This document shows, in pieces, positions 1-7,080 of a stretch of 30,500 bases of DNA (the first letter of the stretch is position 1; every line of letters starts with the position of its first letter). The translations under genes and the position numbers were made by a program. The stretch comes from an uncultured Akkermansia sp. (lineage in GTDB: Bacteria; Verrucomicrobiota; Verrucomicrobiia; Verrucomicrobiales; Akkermansiaceae), in the NCBI GenBank assembly GCA_904501915.1, contig CAJGCV010000013.1:1-30500 (forward strand), given 5' to 3'. The notes beneath the pieces were generated by a model. That model made no database searches, was not told the origin of the DNA, and saw only the letters and a list, made by a program, of their open reading frames with translations.

Positions 1-107
1 GCGTAGCGACCGACTGCTGATTGGAGCGTTGAATTACATAGACTGAGAACCACAATAAACATTTAAGCTTAATATCCTATATAATTGTTTATTTTTTATT
101 CCTCGGT

Positions 108-258
108 CTGCGAAGCAGTCGCCCCGCTTTGCGGGACTCAATGAATTGCACCTTCGGTGCACGAAATACCGCAGTTCCTGCGGTATGAAATGCGGCGAAG
201 CCGCATGAAATACATCGGCGTTGCCGATGTAAGAAATCCCCATGCTGACGCATGGGGA
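108..258. repeat. Array of seven short hairpins with GAAA-type linkers
   Basis: Seven inverted repeats follow one another: 108-118 (4-bp stem, loop gaa), 123-135 (5 bp, ttt), 147-161 (6 bp, ttc), 166-186 (9 bp, ttc), 190-206 (7 bp, gaa), 211-231 (9 bp, gtt) and 237-258 (9 bp, tgac). Every stem is perfect, yet the stem sequences differ. The spacers of the later units are nearly constant (cgaaa, gaaa, gaaa, agaaa). Different sequences with the same pairing point to selection on structure, in RNA or in single-stranded DNA. The two commonest loops, gaa and ttc, are complementary, so either strand shows the same kind of hairpin. I see no transposase, and the stems are unlike a CRISPR, whose repeats would be identical. 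The function is unknown. It may be a structured RNA, a small mobile repeat or a protein-binding array. Confidence 0.8.
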
Positions 259-291
259 CATGGCTCGCCTGAGGCCCTTCAAATTCCCATC

Positions 292-325
292 TATCGGGCT
301 GTTTTGGGACACGTGTGCCCCGATA
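292..325. repeat. Larger stem-loop closing the hairpin array region
   Basis: A 7-bp stem (tatcggg at 292-298, cccgata at 319-325) encloses a 20-nt loop that contains the palindrome acacgtgt. It lies 33 bp after the last short hairpin and 25 bp before the -35 box of the lpxR-like gene. It may belong to the same element. The stretches 1-107 and 259-291 hold nothing I can name. Confidence 0.45.
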
Positions 326-349
326 CTTGAATATAACAAGTTTTTGGAG

Positions 350-378
350 TTGACTTTTGCAGTATTTCAGGGTATACC
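350..378 (+). promoter_or_regulatory. Sigma-70-type promoter of the lpxR-ccs unit
   Basis: The -35 box TTGACT (350-355) and the -10 box TATACC (373-378) are 17 bp apart. The -10 box ends 9 bp before the ATG at 388, so transcription should begin about 3 nt before the start codon. Confidence 0.65.
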
Positions 379-387
379 ATAATCGCT

Positions 388-1365
388 ATGAGTCTCTTGC
401 CTTGGATTGCAATGGCTGCCGGTAGCGTGGCAGTCAACACACTTGACCCGATGCCACAGCCGGGTGATGCGGGATTTATGTCGAATCCGCGGCATCATCT
501 GCGCTTTGTCATGGAGAATGATTCGCCATTCGGCAGTGATTGCAATTATACACATGGTACGCGTATTGATTACGCCAGGAGTCTTCCGAAAAATTCGAAC
601 CATGCATTCGGGCTGAGCCTCACGCAGAATATCTACACGCCGGAACCGCATACCAAAGGTGCAGTGCCGGGAGATCATCCTTATGCCGGTTATCTGGCCG
701 TAGGTGTGGCGCATATTTTCACCGGAGAATATGTGGGGAACAGCATGGAGTTTCAGCTGGGCACGACCGGTAAGCCCTCGCTTGCTTTTGATTCGCAGGA
801 TTTCGTTCACAAAACCGGCGGTTTGCAGCGATGGGAAGGCTGGGGAGACCAGATACCTTCGGAAATGACGTTCCAGTTTACTGCGCGGCAGGATTATCGT
901 CTGCCGTGGCTGGAAACAACGACGGCGTCCGGGCTGCAGACGGATGCCATCATCTATACACGCGAAGAGCTGGGTACTGTTTCCATCGCTGCAGAAGCCG
1001 GCTTCAGCCTCCGCTTTGGACGGAATCTGCCGCCCGGCATGCAGGTGAATGGAAACCAGAGTGCCAATTTCGGGGTCGGGCTTATCCGCAAACCCGGGTA
1101 TGATACATATGCAACGTCCTGGTATGTGCTGGTGGGCGGTTCGGTGCGTTACGTGGCGCGCGATATGTTCATCGATGGCGGTGTATTCCATGATTTTGAG
1201 CAGACCTGCCACCTGGAACCCTGGGTGGGTGAGGCCACGGTGGGTATTGGAATCCGCCACAGACGCGTGGATTACTATGCCGGAGTGGTAACGCGCACGC
1301 CCCGTTTCCACGCGCAGGAGGATGATACGTTTTTTGGTACATTTAATTTCGGATTTCACTGGTAA
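388..1365 (+). CDS. lpxR: LpxR-like lipid A 3'-O-deacylase (DUF2219 family)
   Basis: LpxR enzymes are outer-membrane beta-barrels that remove the 3'-acyloxyacyl chain of lipid A and so change how immune receptors see LPS. The 325-residue length is typical. Near residues 42-52 the chain has MENDSPFGSD followed by YTHGTR, matching the family ENDxF-x-TDxxYTnG block with the active-site Asn-Asp. Then comes DHPYAGYLAVG (the DRPYAGW block), and around residue 141 a His followed by GWGDQIPSE, the second catalytic block. The C-terminus ends in an aromatic residue (FHW), as barrels often do. The N-terminus is short and uncharged for a signal peptide. No in-frame start exists upstream before the stop at 334, and Met9 (412) is an alternative start. 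The next gene begins 3 bp after the stop, so this gene heads a unit with the cytochrome c genes. Family assignment is firm; activity is inferred. Confidence 0.82.
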   Translation: MSLLPWIAMAAGSVAVNTLDPMPQPGDAGFMSNPRHHLRFVMENDSPFGSDCNYTHGTRIDYARSLPKNSNHAFGLSLTQNIYTPEPHTKGAVPGDHPYAGYLAVGVAHIFTGEYVGNSMEFQLGTTGKPSLAFDSQDFVHKTGGLQRWEGWGDQIPSEMTFQFTARQDYRLPWLETTTASGLQTDAIIYTREELGTVSIAAEAGFSLRFGRNLPPGMQVNGNQSANFGVGLIRKPGYDTYATSWYVLVGGSVRYVARDMFIDGGVFHDFEQTCHLEPWVGEATVGIGIRHRRVDYYAGVVTRTPRFHAQEDDTFFGTFNFGFHW

Positions 1366-1368
1366 GGA

Positions 1369-2430
1369 ATGTCGGCTTGGCTTAAGGGGGGGATGATGGT
1401 GCTGGGAGCAGCCTGTGTGCTGCTGCTGGCTGGAGGTTTTCCGTTGATGGGGGCTCCCGGGGTGTATGGCGGCGGTGCTATGTTGCTGCTGGGGGTGATG
1501 ACCGTGCTACTCTGCATGGTTGGCGGGTGGCGTCTGGCAGCGGGTCGGCGTGTGCAGCTGGTAGTGGGGCTGGTATTCCTGTTTTTTACGGTGACAGGGC
1601 TGGTCATGTTGTTCCAATATGGGGCGAAGGCGCTGGATTACGCCGGCATTGGCGGTCCCATGTGGGCCGGGGCTGTCGGCATGGCTTGTATAGCGCTTAC
1701 CGGGGTGGTATTCATGGCGGTGTTCGGGTTTCTGTGCTACCGTGTGATGAATTGCCGTATCCTCTGGTTGGCAGGGTTGCACTGGGCTGTGGCGCTGCTG
1801 GGGGTGGGGGCTTTCGTGGATGCCGCCTGGGAGGTCCGCATACCTGTGGCTCTGCCGGCAGATGCAAGAACTGAATTGACGGAACTTACAGCGCAGGACG
1901 GGCGCGTGTATCCGCTGGGATTCCGCCTGCGGGCAGATTCTTTTGTGGTGAAATACTATGACGATGCCACGTATTCCCTGTATTCGTTTGAAAACGGACG
2001 CCCGGGAGCGGGCCATGCCGTTGAACGCCGCGGAGACATGCTGCACTCAGGGGCAGAAAGCTGGCCGGTAAGTGCGCTTAAAAGCGCCCCGGGTATGCCG
2101 CACCCCTTCCTGATGCTGCCGGGGAATCCAGCCCGGGTGCTGGTGCAGAATCCTGCTACGGTGCGCGATTATTGTGCCCATATTGTTGCTTTTACCGACC
2201 ACCTCGGACGCCCCGAAACGCACAAGGCAGAGCTGCGCGTGAATGCGCCCTTTGCGTGCAAGGACTGGCGGTTTTCTCTTTCTTCGTATCATGAGGAAGG
2301 CGGCTGTACCGTGGTGCAGCTGCAGGCGCGCCGGGCACCGGGGCGCTTCGCGGCGCTTTGCGGCATGGTTGGCATTATCATCTGCACCGCTGTGTGGTGC
2401 TGGTGGAGAAAGGAGGAAACCCCGGCATGA
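1369..2430 (+). CDS. ResB/CcsB-like cytochrome c biogenesis protein
   Basis: In cytochrome c maturation system II, ResB (CcsB) works with CcsA to carry haem across the membrane and attach it to apocytochromes. This 353-residue protein has about five hydrophobic segments in its first 150 residues, an extracytoplasmic domain (about 155-325) and a last TM segment (about 326-345) followed by a basic tail. The soluble domain contains RADSFVVKYYDDATYSLYSF and, near its end, NAPFACKDWRFSLSSY, resembling the ResB pattern of a DFxIxYYxDG strand and a NxPLxYKGxxFYQSSY strand. It is shorter than many ResB proteins. The stop codon overlaps the start of ccsA by 4 bp (ATGA), which supports the pairing. The start ATG sits directly on an AAGGA sequence. 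The family call rests on these motifs and on the neighbour. Confidence 0.68.
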   Translation: MSAWLKGGMMVLGAACVLLLAGGFPLMGAPGVYGGGAMLLLGVMTVLLCMVGGWRLAAGRRVQLVVGLVFLFFTVTGLVMLFQYGAKALDYAGIGGPMWAGAVGMACIALTGVVFMAVFGFLCYRVMNCRILWLAGLHWAVALLGVGAFVDAAWEVRIPVALPADARTELTELTAQDGRVYPLGFRLRADSFVVKYYDDATYSLYSFENGRPGAGHAVERRGDMLHSGAESWPVSALKSAPGMPHPFLMLPGNPARVLVQNPATVRDYCAHIVAFTDHLGRPETHKAELRVNAPFACKDWRFSLSSYHEEGGCTVVQLQARRAPGRFAALCGMVGIIICTAVWCWWRKEETPA

Positions 2431-3182
2431 TTACGCTTGTCTATACATTCACACTGATGGCTCTGCTGCTCTGCCTGCTCAGCGCGCTAGCTGCAGGTGC
2501 GAAGCGCCAGGCTGATGCCCGGCGGGCTATGCTGGCTGCCTGGGTGGTTGCATTGCTGCTTTTTGTGGCAGACTGGGTATTGGCGCAGGCGCCTCCTTTT
2601 GGCAACATGCGGCACGTGCTGGCCTTTTTCCCGCTGGTGATGGCGCCTGCGGCGTGTTACCTGCGGCGCTGCCGTGGCTTAGAGCTCACCGGCTGGCTGG
2701 CGGCAGCTTCTGCCATAGCCCTGGTGGGGGCTCTCTGTATGCCCTTGCAGGCGACCTGGCGCCAGATGCCCGCGTTGCAGTCTCCCTGGTTTGCGCCCCA
2801 TGTTATTGCCTATGTCGTTTCATACGGGCTCATGACGGTGGTCGCACTGCTTACCCTGGCATCACTCCGCAGCGAGGAGCGTTTGCGTGCTGCTGATGCA
2901 CTGGTGCGCCTGGCGCTCCCCTTTATGACCTTTGGCCTGTGGAGCGGTGCTCTCTGGGCAGATGCTGCGTGGGGTGGCTACTGGGCATGGGATATCAAGG
3001 AGGTCTGGTCGCTCCTCACCTGGAGCATCTACCTGCTGTATCTGCATGTAGAGCGATATCCCGCATTTGCCGGGTGGCGGCGTCCCCTCATTCTGCTGGG
3101 CTTTGCGGCAGTTGTTATCACCTTTCTGGTTGTTAACCTGTTGCCGCGTATTGAATCCATGCACAGCTACGCACTGCCTTAA
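2427..3182 (+). CDS. ccsA: CcsA/ResC cytochrome c biogenesis protein (haem handling)
   Basis: CcsA is the haem-handling membrane half of system II. This 251-residue protein has about eight TM segments. It carries the tryptophan-rich WWD signature: WADAAWGGYWAWDIKEVW at about residues 177-194, followed by SLLTWSIYLLYLH. It also has the flanking His motifs expected of the family, PHVIAYVVSYG upstream and MHSYALP at the very C-terminus. The start at 2427 is chosen because it overlaps the previous stop as ATGA and lies 10 bp after AAAGGAGG (2409-2416), the best Shine-Dalgarno sequence in the window. An in-frame ATG at 2358 would push the protein far into the resB-like gene. System II with separate ResB and CcsA proteins implies c-type cytochromes in this organism. 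Confidence 0.9.
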   Translation: MITLVYTFTLMALLLCLLSALAAGAKRQADARRAMLAAWVVALLLFVADWVLAQAPPFGNMRHVLAFFPLVMAPAACYLRRCRGLELTGWLAAASAIALVGALCMPLQATWRQMPALQSPWFAPHVIAYVVSYGLMTVVALLTLASLRSEERLRAADALVRLALPFMTFGLWSGALWADAAWGGYWAWDIKEVWSLLTWSIYLLYLHVERYPAFAGWRRPLILLGFAAVVITFLVVNLLPRIESMHSYALP

Positions 3183-3206
3183 CGGAACAATCACTCTTCC
3201 GTTTTT
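3181..3206 (+). terminator. Terminator after ccsA
   Basis: A 7-bp stem (aacggaa at 3181-3187, ttccgtt at 3197-3203) with a 9-nt loop is followed by a short T run. It overlaps the ccsA stop and the 3' end of the convergent gene. The stem is modest. Confidence 0.5.
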
Positions 3207-3868
3207 CTGGGTTTCCTTTTCTTTTTGCGCTTCTTCTTCGGGCTGTCGCCTGCGCCAATCTCTTCGAGATTGAGCGCGGGTTCTGCCTGTGGTTTCTCGT
3301 GGTATGCCGGCAGAATGTTCTTGTCCAGGAAATCACAGGCCTCTTGAATGGTCTGCCCCAGTGGCCGGATTGCGTGGCCTCCTGCGGTGCGTTGCTCTGT
3401 TTCTGTTTTATATTGGTGCTGCATCGGGCGGTCTTCGTGTGCTGTGTCCGCTCCCGATGTCGGGACGAAAATCGGGTAATCCCGTTTCATGTCCAGCGTC
3501 ATTTCACCTTTAACCAATCGGGTTACGTTGTCAATGGAAAGCATTTGCAGAAGAATCTGCTTGAATGGCTTGTTCTGATGAAAGTTGAAATAGATGGACA
3601 TGCCGATGCCGAGCAGCATGATGCCTGTAAAAACTGAGCCGGAACACCAGATGGCTATTTCGAACAGCTTCATCGGGAATGTTTCTCTGTTGGTTGCAAA
3701 CTTGCGCCGGTTGCGCAGGTCTTCCAGCGTCAGTTTGCCATAGCGCCGGAAAGGCACAATGAACACTTGGTATAAAAACCTGAGTATGCCCAGGAAGATG
3801 AGCAGGAAAAACACGGCCCCGGAGAGCCAGATGCCCAATGTGATGTAGGGGGATATGTCTGTTTCCAT
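3191..3868 (-). CDS. Two-TM membrane protein with lysine-rich tail, unknown function
   Basis: I do not recognise this 225-residue protein. It has two strong membrane segments, at about residues 9-36 and 66-95, separated by a basic cytoplasmic-looking loop rich in Arg and Lys. A polar region follows, ending in a very basic tail (SPKKKRKKKRKPRKTEE). It starts 22 bp after the MscS gene stops and has no visible promoter of its own, so it is probably co-transcribed with the channel. The basic tail could contact membrane phospholipid or nucleic acid. No function can be assigned from sequence. Confidence 0.75.
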   Translation of the reverse strand: METDISPYITLGIWLSGAVFFLLIFLGILRFLYQVFIVPFRRYGKLTLEDLRNRRKFATNRETFPMKLFEIAIWCSGSVFTGIMLLGIGMSIYFNFHQNKPFKQILLQMLSIDNVTRLVKGEMTLDMKRDYPIFVPTSGADTAHEDRPMQHQYKTETEQRTAGGHAIRPLGQTIQEACDFLDKNILPAYHEKPQAEPALNLEEIGAGDSPKKKRKKKRKPRKTEE

Positions 3869-3890
3869 GGAGAGAGAGGGGAGGACGGTA

Positions 3891-4709
3891 TTAGTTTGCG
3901 TTGCTTTTCAGAATGGTGCGAACCGGGAATGGAATGTTGATTTTTTCCACGGCAAAGGCATCCAGAATTGCTTTGCCGAACGCGAAACGCGCGGCGTGGT
4001 AATCCTCTGTTTTGCACCAGGCGCCTATGTGCAGATTCAGCGAGCTGTCGCCAAAGCCGACAAAGAGCACCGCCGGTGCCGGATTTGTTGCCAGCAGCGG
4101 TTGTTCGTCGATGACTTTCAGAATAACCCGTCGCACGTGTTCCAGGTCGCTGGCATAATCGACCCCGAGGTCAAAATCACAGCGGCGGAGGGTGTCGCCC
4201 GTCAGGTTGACTACGGGTTCTTTCACCAGCGTTTCACATGGAATACGAACACGCGCATTATCCGTCTGCCGCAGGGTGACGGAGAGCAGGTTTACGCTTT
4301 CTACGGTGCCGGAAATACCGCCGGTGCTCACGTAGTCCCCCAGGCGGATGCTGCGTTCGCTCATGATGAAGATACCGCTGATGAGGTTGCTGAGCACGGT
4401 TTGCGCGGCAAAACCAATGGCGATACCGGCAACACCAGCCGCGCCGAGCACGCTGATGAGATCGAAGCCCACAGCCCGGAGTGCATGCACGACGATGAAT
4501 ACCCAGAGCAGGGTGAGCAGGGCTTTTTCCAGCAGCGTGCCTACCTGGTGGGGCAATTTGCGGTTCAGGGGGCGGAATGCGCGTTTGAGTATCATGCTGA
4601 GCACAATACCGGCTGCAAGCGTAAGCGCAAACACCAGCCACCCCTGCGCCATGAGAAATTGCCACACGGCTCGACTATCGGTCCAATCAACAGTTGCCCA
4701 CTCCTTCAT
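3891..4709 (-). CDS. mscS: MscS-family small-conductance mechanosensitive channel
   Basis: MscS channels open when membrane tension rises after osmotic downshock and release solutes. This 272-residue protein is close to the length of E. coli MscS. It has TM1 and TM2 (about 22-45 and 60-82), then the pore-lining Gly/Ala-rich TM3 at about 86-115 (LGAAGVAGIAIGFAAQ, then LSNLISGIFIM), then the beta domain beginning RLGDYV. The C-terminal alpha/beta domain ends near residue 260. ATG 4709 is preceded by a TATTAT -10 box only 7 bp away. It lies downstream of zupT with its own promoter in the 63-bp gap, and the two-TM gene follows it. Confidence 0.92.
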   Translation of the reverse strand: MKEWATVDWTDSRAVWQFLMAQGWLVFALTLAAGIVLSMILKRAFRPLNRKLPHQVGTLLEKALLTLLWVFIVVHALRAVGFDLISVLGAAGVAGIAIGFAAQTVLSNLISGIFIMSERSIRLGDYVSTGGISGTVESVNLLSVTLRQTDNARVRIPCETLVKEPVVNLTGDTLRRCDFDLGVDYASDLEHVRRVILKVIDEQPLLATNPAPAVLFVGFGDSSLNLHIGAWCKTEDYHAARFAFGKAILDAFAVEKINIPFPVRTILKSNAN

Positions 4710-4716
4710 GCTGTAG

Positions 4717-4722
4717 ATAATA
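4717..4722 (-). promoter_or_regulatory. -10 box of the mscS promoter
   Basis: TATTAT on the minus strand ends 7 bp before the ATG. No good -35 box is found 16-18 bp upstream. The predicted transcript starts almost at the start codon. Confidence 0.45.
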
Positions 4723-4772
4723 GCATGCCGGATTCGTGGTGGCGAGTATTTATTGCAAAGAATTTCGCGCTG

Positions 4773-5576
4773 TCAGAGCACGAGCGCCATAATGAGCATG
4801 CCTGTGGCTACGCCGTATATGCTCAGATGGTGGTGTCCCCAGCGCTCGGCCATGGGCAGCAGTTCGTCAAAGGATATGTAGACCATGATTCCTGCAACAA
4901 CGGCAAAAAGCACTGCCAGCAATGCAGGGCTCAGGAAGGGTATCAGAATCAGCATGCCGACCAGTGCTCCCAGTGGCTCCGCCAGACCGGAAAGCAGAGC
5001 CCAGCCGAAAGCTTTGCGGCGGTTGCCTGTGCCGTAGAGCAGGGGCAGGGCTACGGCTATGCCTTCCGGTATGTTGTGGATGGCCACTGCCAGTGCGACG
5101 GAGGTGGCAATGCCGGTATTGTCGAAAGCGGATGCAACGGTGGCAATGCCTTCCGGGAAGTTGTGAATGGCTATGGCCAGCGTGAAAAGCAGAGCTGAGC
5201 GGCGTAGTTTGGCATTGCCTGCAAACTCACCGGTGGATTTGACGCAATCCATGCAGCCGGGGTCAGGAATCTCGTGCGGGTTTTCGTCTTCCGGTATCAG
5301 GTGGTCAATGATGCACGCCAGCGCCATGCCTCCGAAAAATGCAAGCGTAGTACCCCAGCGGGCGTTTTCTGCCAGCATTTCTCCTGCGGCGGGCATGAGC
5401 TCCATGAACGAGATATAGACCATGACTCCCGCGCTGGCACCCAGGGCAAAGGTGAGCACTCGCGTATCGGTGCGTTTGACGAATAGAGCCAGTGCTGCGC
5501 CAATACCAGTGCTTAACCCGGCCAGCAGGGAAAGTATCCCGCCGAGTAACAGATGGTCCTGTGTGCCAGTGAGCAT
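4773..5576 (-). CDS. zupT: ZIP-family zinc transporter (ZupT-like)
   Basis: ZIP transporters import zinc and other divalent metals across the inner membrane. This 267-residue protein has eight predicted TM segments. It carries the paired metal-binding motifs HNFPEG (138-143) in TM4 and HNIPEG (167-172) in TM5 that are diagnostic of ZupT/GufA-type proteins. The TM3-TM4 loop (about 91-122) has IPEDENPHEIPDPGCMDC, rich in His, Asp, Glu and Cys, which may hold metal. The start at 5576 follows a consensus promoter by 6 bp, so the mRNA is probably leaderless. No Zur-type operator was obvious. Confidence 0.93.
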   Translation of the reverse strand: MLTGTQDHLLLGGILSLLAGLSTGIGAALALFVKRTDTRVLTFALGASAGVMVYISFMELMPAAGEMLAENARWGTTLAFFGGMALACIIDHLIPEDENPHEIPDPGCMDCVKSTGEFAGNAKLRRSALLFTLAIAIHNFPEGIATVASAFDNTGIATSVALAVAIHNIPEGIAVALPLLYGTGNRRKAFGWALLSGLAEPLGALVGMLILIPFLSPALLAVLFAVVAGIMVYISFDELLPMAERWGHHHLSIYGVATGMLIMALVL

Positions 5577-5582
5577 GCGCCC

Positions 5583-5611
5583 AGTTTAGATGTTTTTGCC
5601 AGGCTTGTCAA
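5583..5611 (-). promoter_or_regulatory. Consensus promoter of zupT
   Basis: The -35 box is TTGACA (5606-5611, perfect) and the -10 box is TAAACT (5583-5588), 17 bp apart. The -10 box ends 6 bp before the zupT ATG, placing the start of transcription at the A of the codon. Confidence 0.7.
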
Positions 5612-5630
5612 CCGATTTCAGCAGGGGTGC

Positions 5631-6983
5631 TCAGGCTTGCTCCTGGTGTTGGCGTGAGCGGCGGCTGACGAGCTGGTGCACAAAGTAAAGCGGCAGTCCG
5701 AACACCAGAATGAGGAGCAGGGGGGTGAATACGAAGAGATAGAGGCGGAGATAGAGGGTGCAGGTGGGGTCTCCGGCATCGGCGCCCATTTTCCACCAGT
5801 GGTAGGTGGCAGTGGGATTCCAGGTAACGGGCGAACCCGGGATGAGGTGCATGAGTCCGCGGCGCGCCATGGCGGCCGGGTAGCCGCGGTTGCTGGCGGT
5901 CAGGTAGTATTCATCTGCCAGGGAGCTTTCGCCCGCGCTGTCGTAATAGCGGCCAATTTCGTAGGGTGCAAAGGGGCTTTCGAGCATGGTGTCTGCGTAC
6001 TGCAGCAGTCTCAGCCCTTCTTCAGAATCGGCTTCCACGCCATTGCCGAAAATAAGCATGGAACCTGCCTTGACGGCGGCATCTGCGTGCCCTTGCTGGG
6101 CTGCGGCGCGGTAGGCTTCCAGCGCTTCAGTGGCTTTACCTTCTTCCTGCAGCATCCAGGCCCGGTGGTAGAGTGCTGCCGGCACTCCGGCTGCCACGGC
6201 TTTGTTGAGGTATTGCATACCCTTGGCTGTGTCCTGCGGTATGCCCTTGCCCTTCAGGTATGCATCTGCCACTACATAGGTCATCTGCGCGTCTTTGCCC
6301 TGGTCTGCCAGCTGGGTGGCGTAGGTAAGCGCTTTTGCCTCATTTGCCGTGGTTCCCAGACCCTTGGTGTATATCTTGAAGAGCTGGTAGGCGGCTGGGA
6401 GCACGCCGGCGCCTGCTGCCTGTTCCAGTTTTGCGATGCCTTTGACTGCATCCTGTGCCACGCCCAGTGCGTTGAGCTCCATGTAGCCTTGCCAGTAGAG
6501 TGCTTCCTGATTCCCTTGTGCAGCCAGGGTGCTGTAGGTAGTGTAGGCTTTAGCGTAGGCAGATGCTGCTGCCTCCGGGCTGTTTTGTCTGGTATATAAA
6601 TCACCCAGGATGAATGCGGCAGATGGTTCACCTGCTGCAGAAAGACGGTTGAACCATTCAATGCTTCGCGTCTGGTCCGCAGGGATGACTTCGTCTCCGC
6701 TCATGAAAAGCCGCGCGAGCATCCACATGGCTTTCTGATCGCCGGCGGTGCCTTTTTCCGTCAGGTTAGCAATGAGTTTATCCGCCCAGGCTGAGGCTTG
6801 CGTGCTGTGGCCTTTGAGCGCATAGCGCAGGTAAAGCTGGCGCTGGGAATAGGCGTCTCCCTTTTCTGCTTCGGTTTTGAGCTGTGCCACACTGGCTTCC
6901 ATGCGCTCATCATCGCAGGTGAGGGAATCTGCTGCCAGCAGGGGCAGGGTAAGCAGGGCTGTGAAAATCCAGGCGCGTTTCAT
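5631..6983 (-). CDS. Exported Sel1-repeat protein with C-terminal membrane anchor
   Basis: This is a 450-residue protein. A signal peptide (MKRAWIFTALLTLPLLAADS) is followed by many Sel1-like helical repeats from about residue 30 to 410, recognisable by repeated A-x-x-G-x-x-x-A patterns such as YTKGLGTTANEAKAL and YLKGKGIPQDTAKGM. A TM segment at about 420-440 and a basic tail follow. Sel1 repeats form solenoids that bind other proteins. With the anchor at its end, the solenoid should hang on the outer face of the inner membrane. The start is set at 6983 because a signal peptide begins there. The frame stays open upstream to 7736, but that part is antisense to the repeat tail of the next gene. 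No Shine-Dalgarno sequence precedes the start. Confidence 0.82.
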   Translation of the reverse strand: MKRAWIFTALLTLPLLAADSLTCDDERMEASVAQLKTEAEKGDAYSQRQLYLRYALKGHSTQASAWADKLIANLTEKGTAGDQKAMWMLARLFMSGDEVIPADQTRSIEWFNRLSAAGEPSAAFILGDLYTRQNSPEAAASAYAKAYTTYSTLAAQGNQEALYWQGYMELNALGVAQDAVKGIAKLEQAAGAGVLPAAYQLFKIYTKGLGTTANEAKALTYATQLADQGKDAQMTYVVADAYLKGKGIPQDTAKGMQYLNKAVAAGVPAALYHRAWMLQEEGKATEALEAYRAAAQQGHADAAVKAGSMLIFGNGVEADSEEGLRLLQYADTMLESPFAPYEIGRYYDSAGESSLADEYYLTASNRGYPAAMARRGLMHLIPGSPVTWNPTATYHWWKMGADAGDPTCTLYLRLYLFVFTPLLLILVFGLPLYFVHQLVSRRSRQHQEQA

Positions 6984-7025
6984 GTGGGGGTGTAGGGGAG
7001 ACTTGGTACTCCAGGTATATGTTGA

Positions 7026-7064
7026 AAGAAAAAACCGGTGCTGACATGGTAAATCAGCACCGGT
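7026..7064 (-). terminator. Strong terminator after the pseudouridine synthase
   Basis: An 11-bp perfect stem (7034-7044 with 7054-7064) and a 9-nt loop are followed on the minus strand by a run of six T residues. It begins 17 bp after the stop at 7081 and separates this gene from the Sel1 gene. Confidence 0.88.
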
Positions 7065-7080
7065 GATGAGGTAAATAATC

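Noticed and set aside
108..258. CRISPR array
   Set aside because: The units are palindromes of differing sequence with 4-6 bp linkers, not identical repeats with long unique spacers, and no cas gene is near.
34..339. A 101-codon open frame on the minus strand across the hairpin array
   Set aside because: Its codons run straight through seven perfect inverted repeats, and there is no ribosome site or domain. The structure explains the sequence better than coding does.
3855..5198. A 447-codon + strand open frame
   Set aside because: It is antisense to mscS and zupT, which have clear family motifs, and its protein is low in hydrophobic order and rich in His and Gln as typical of antisense frames.
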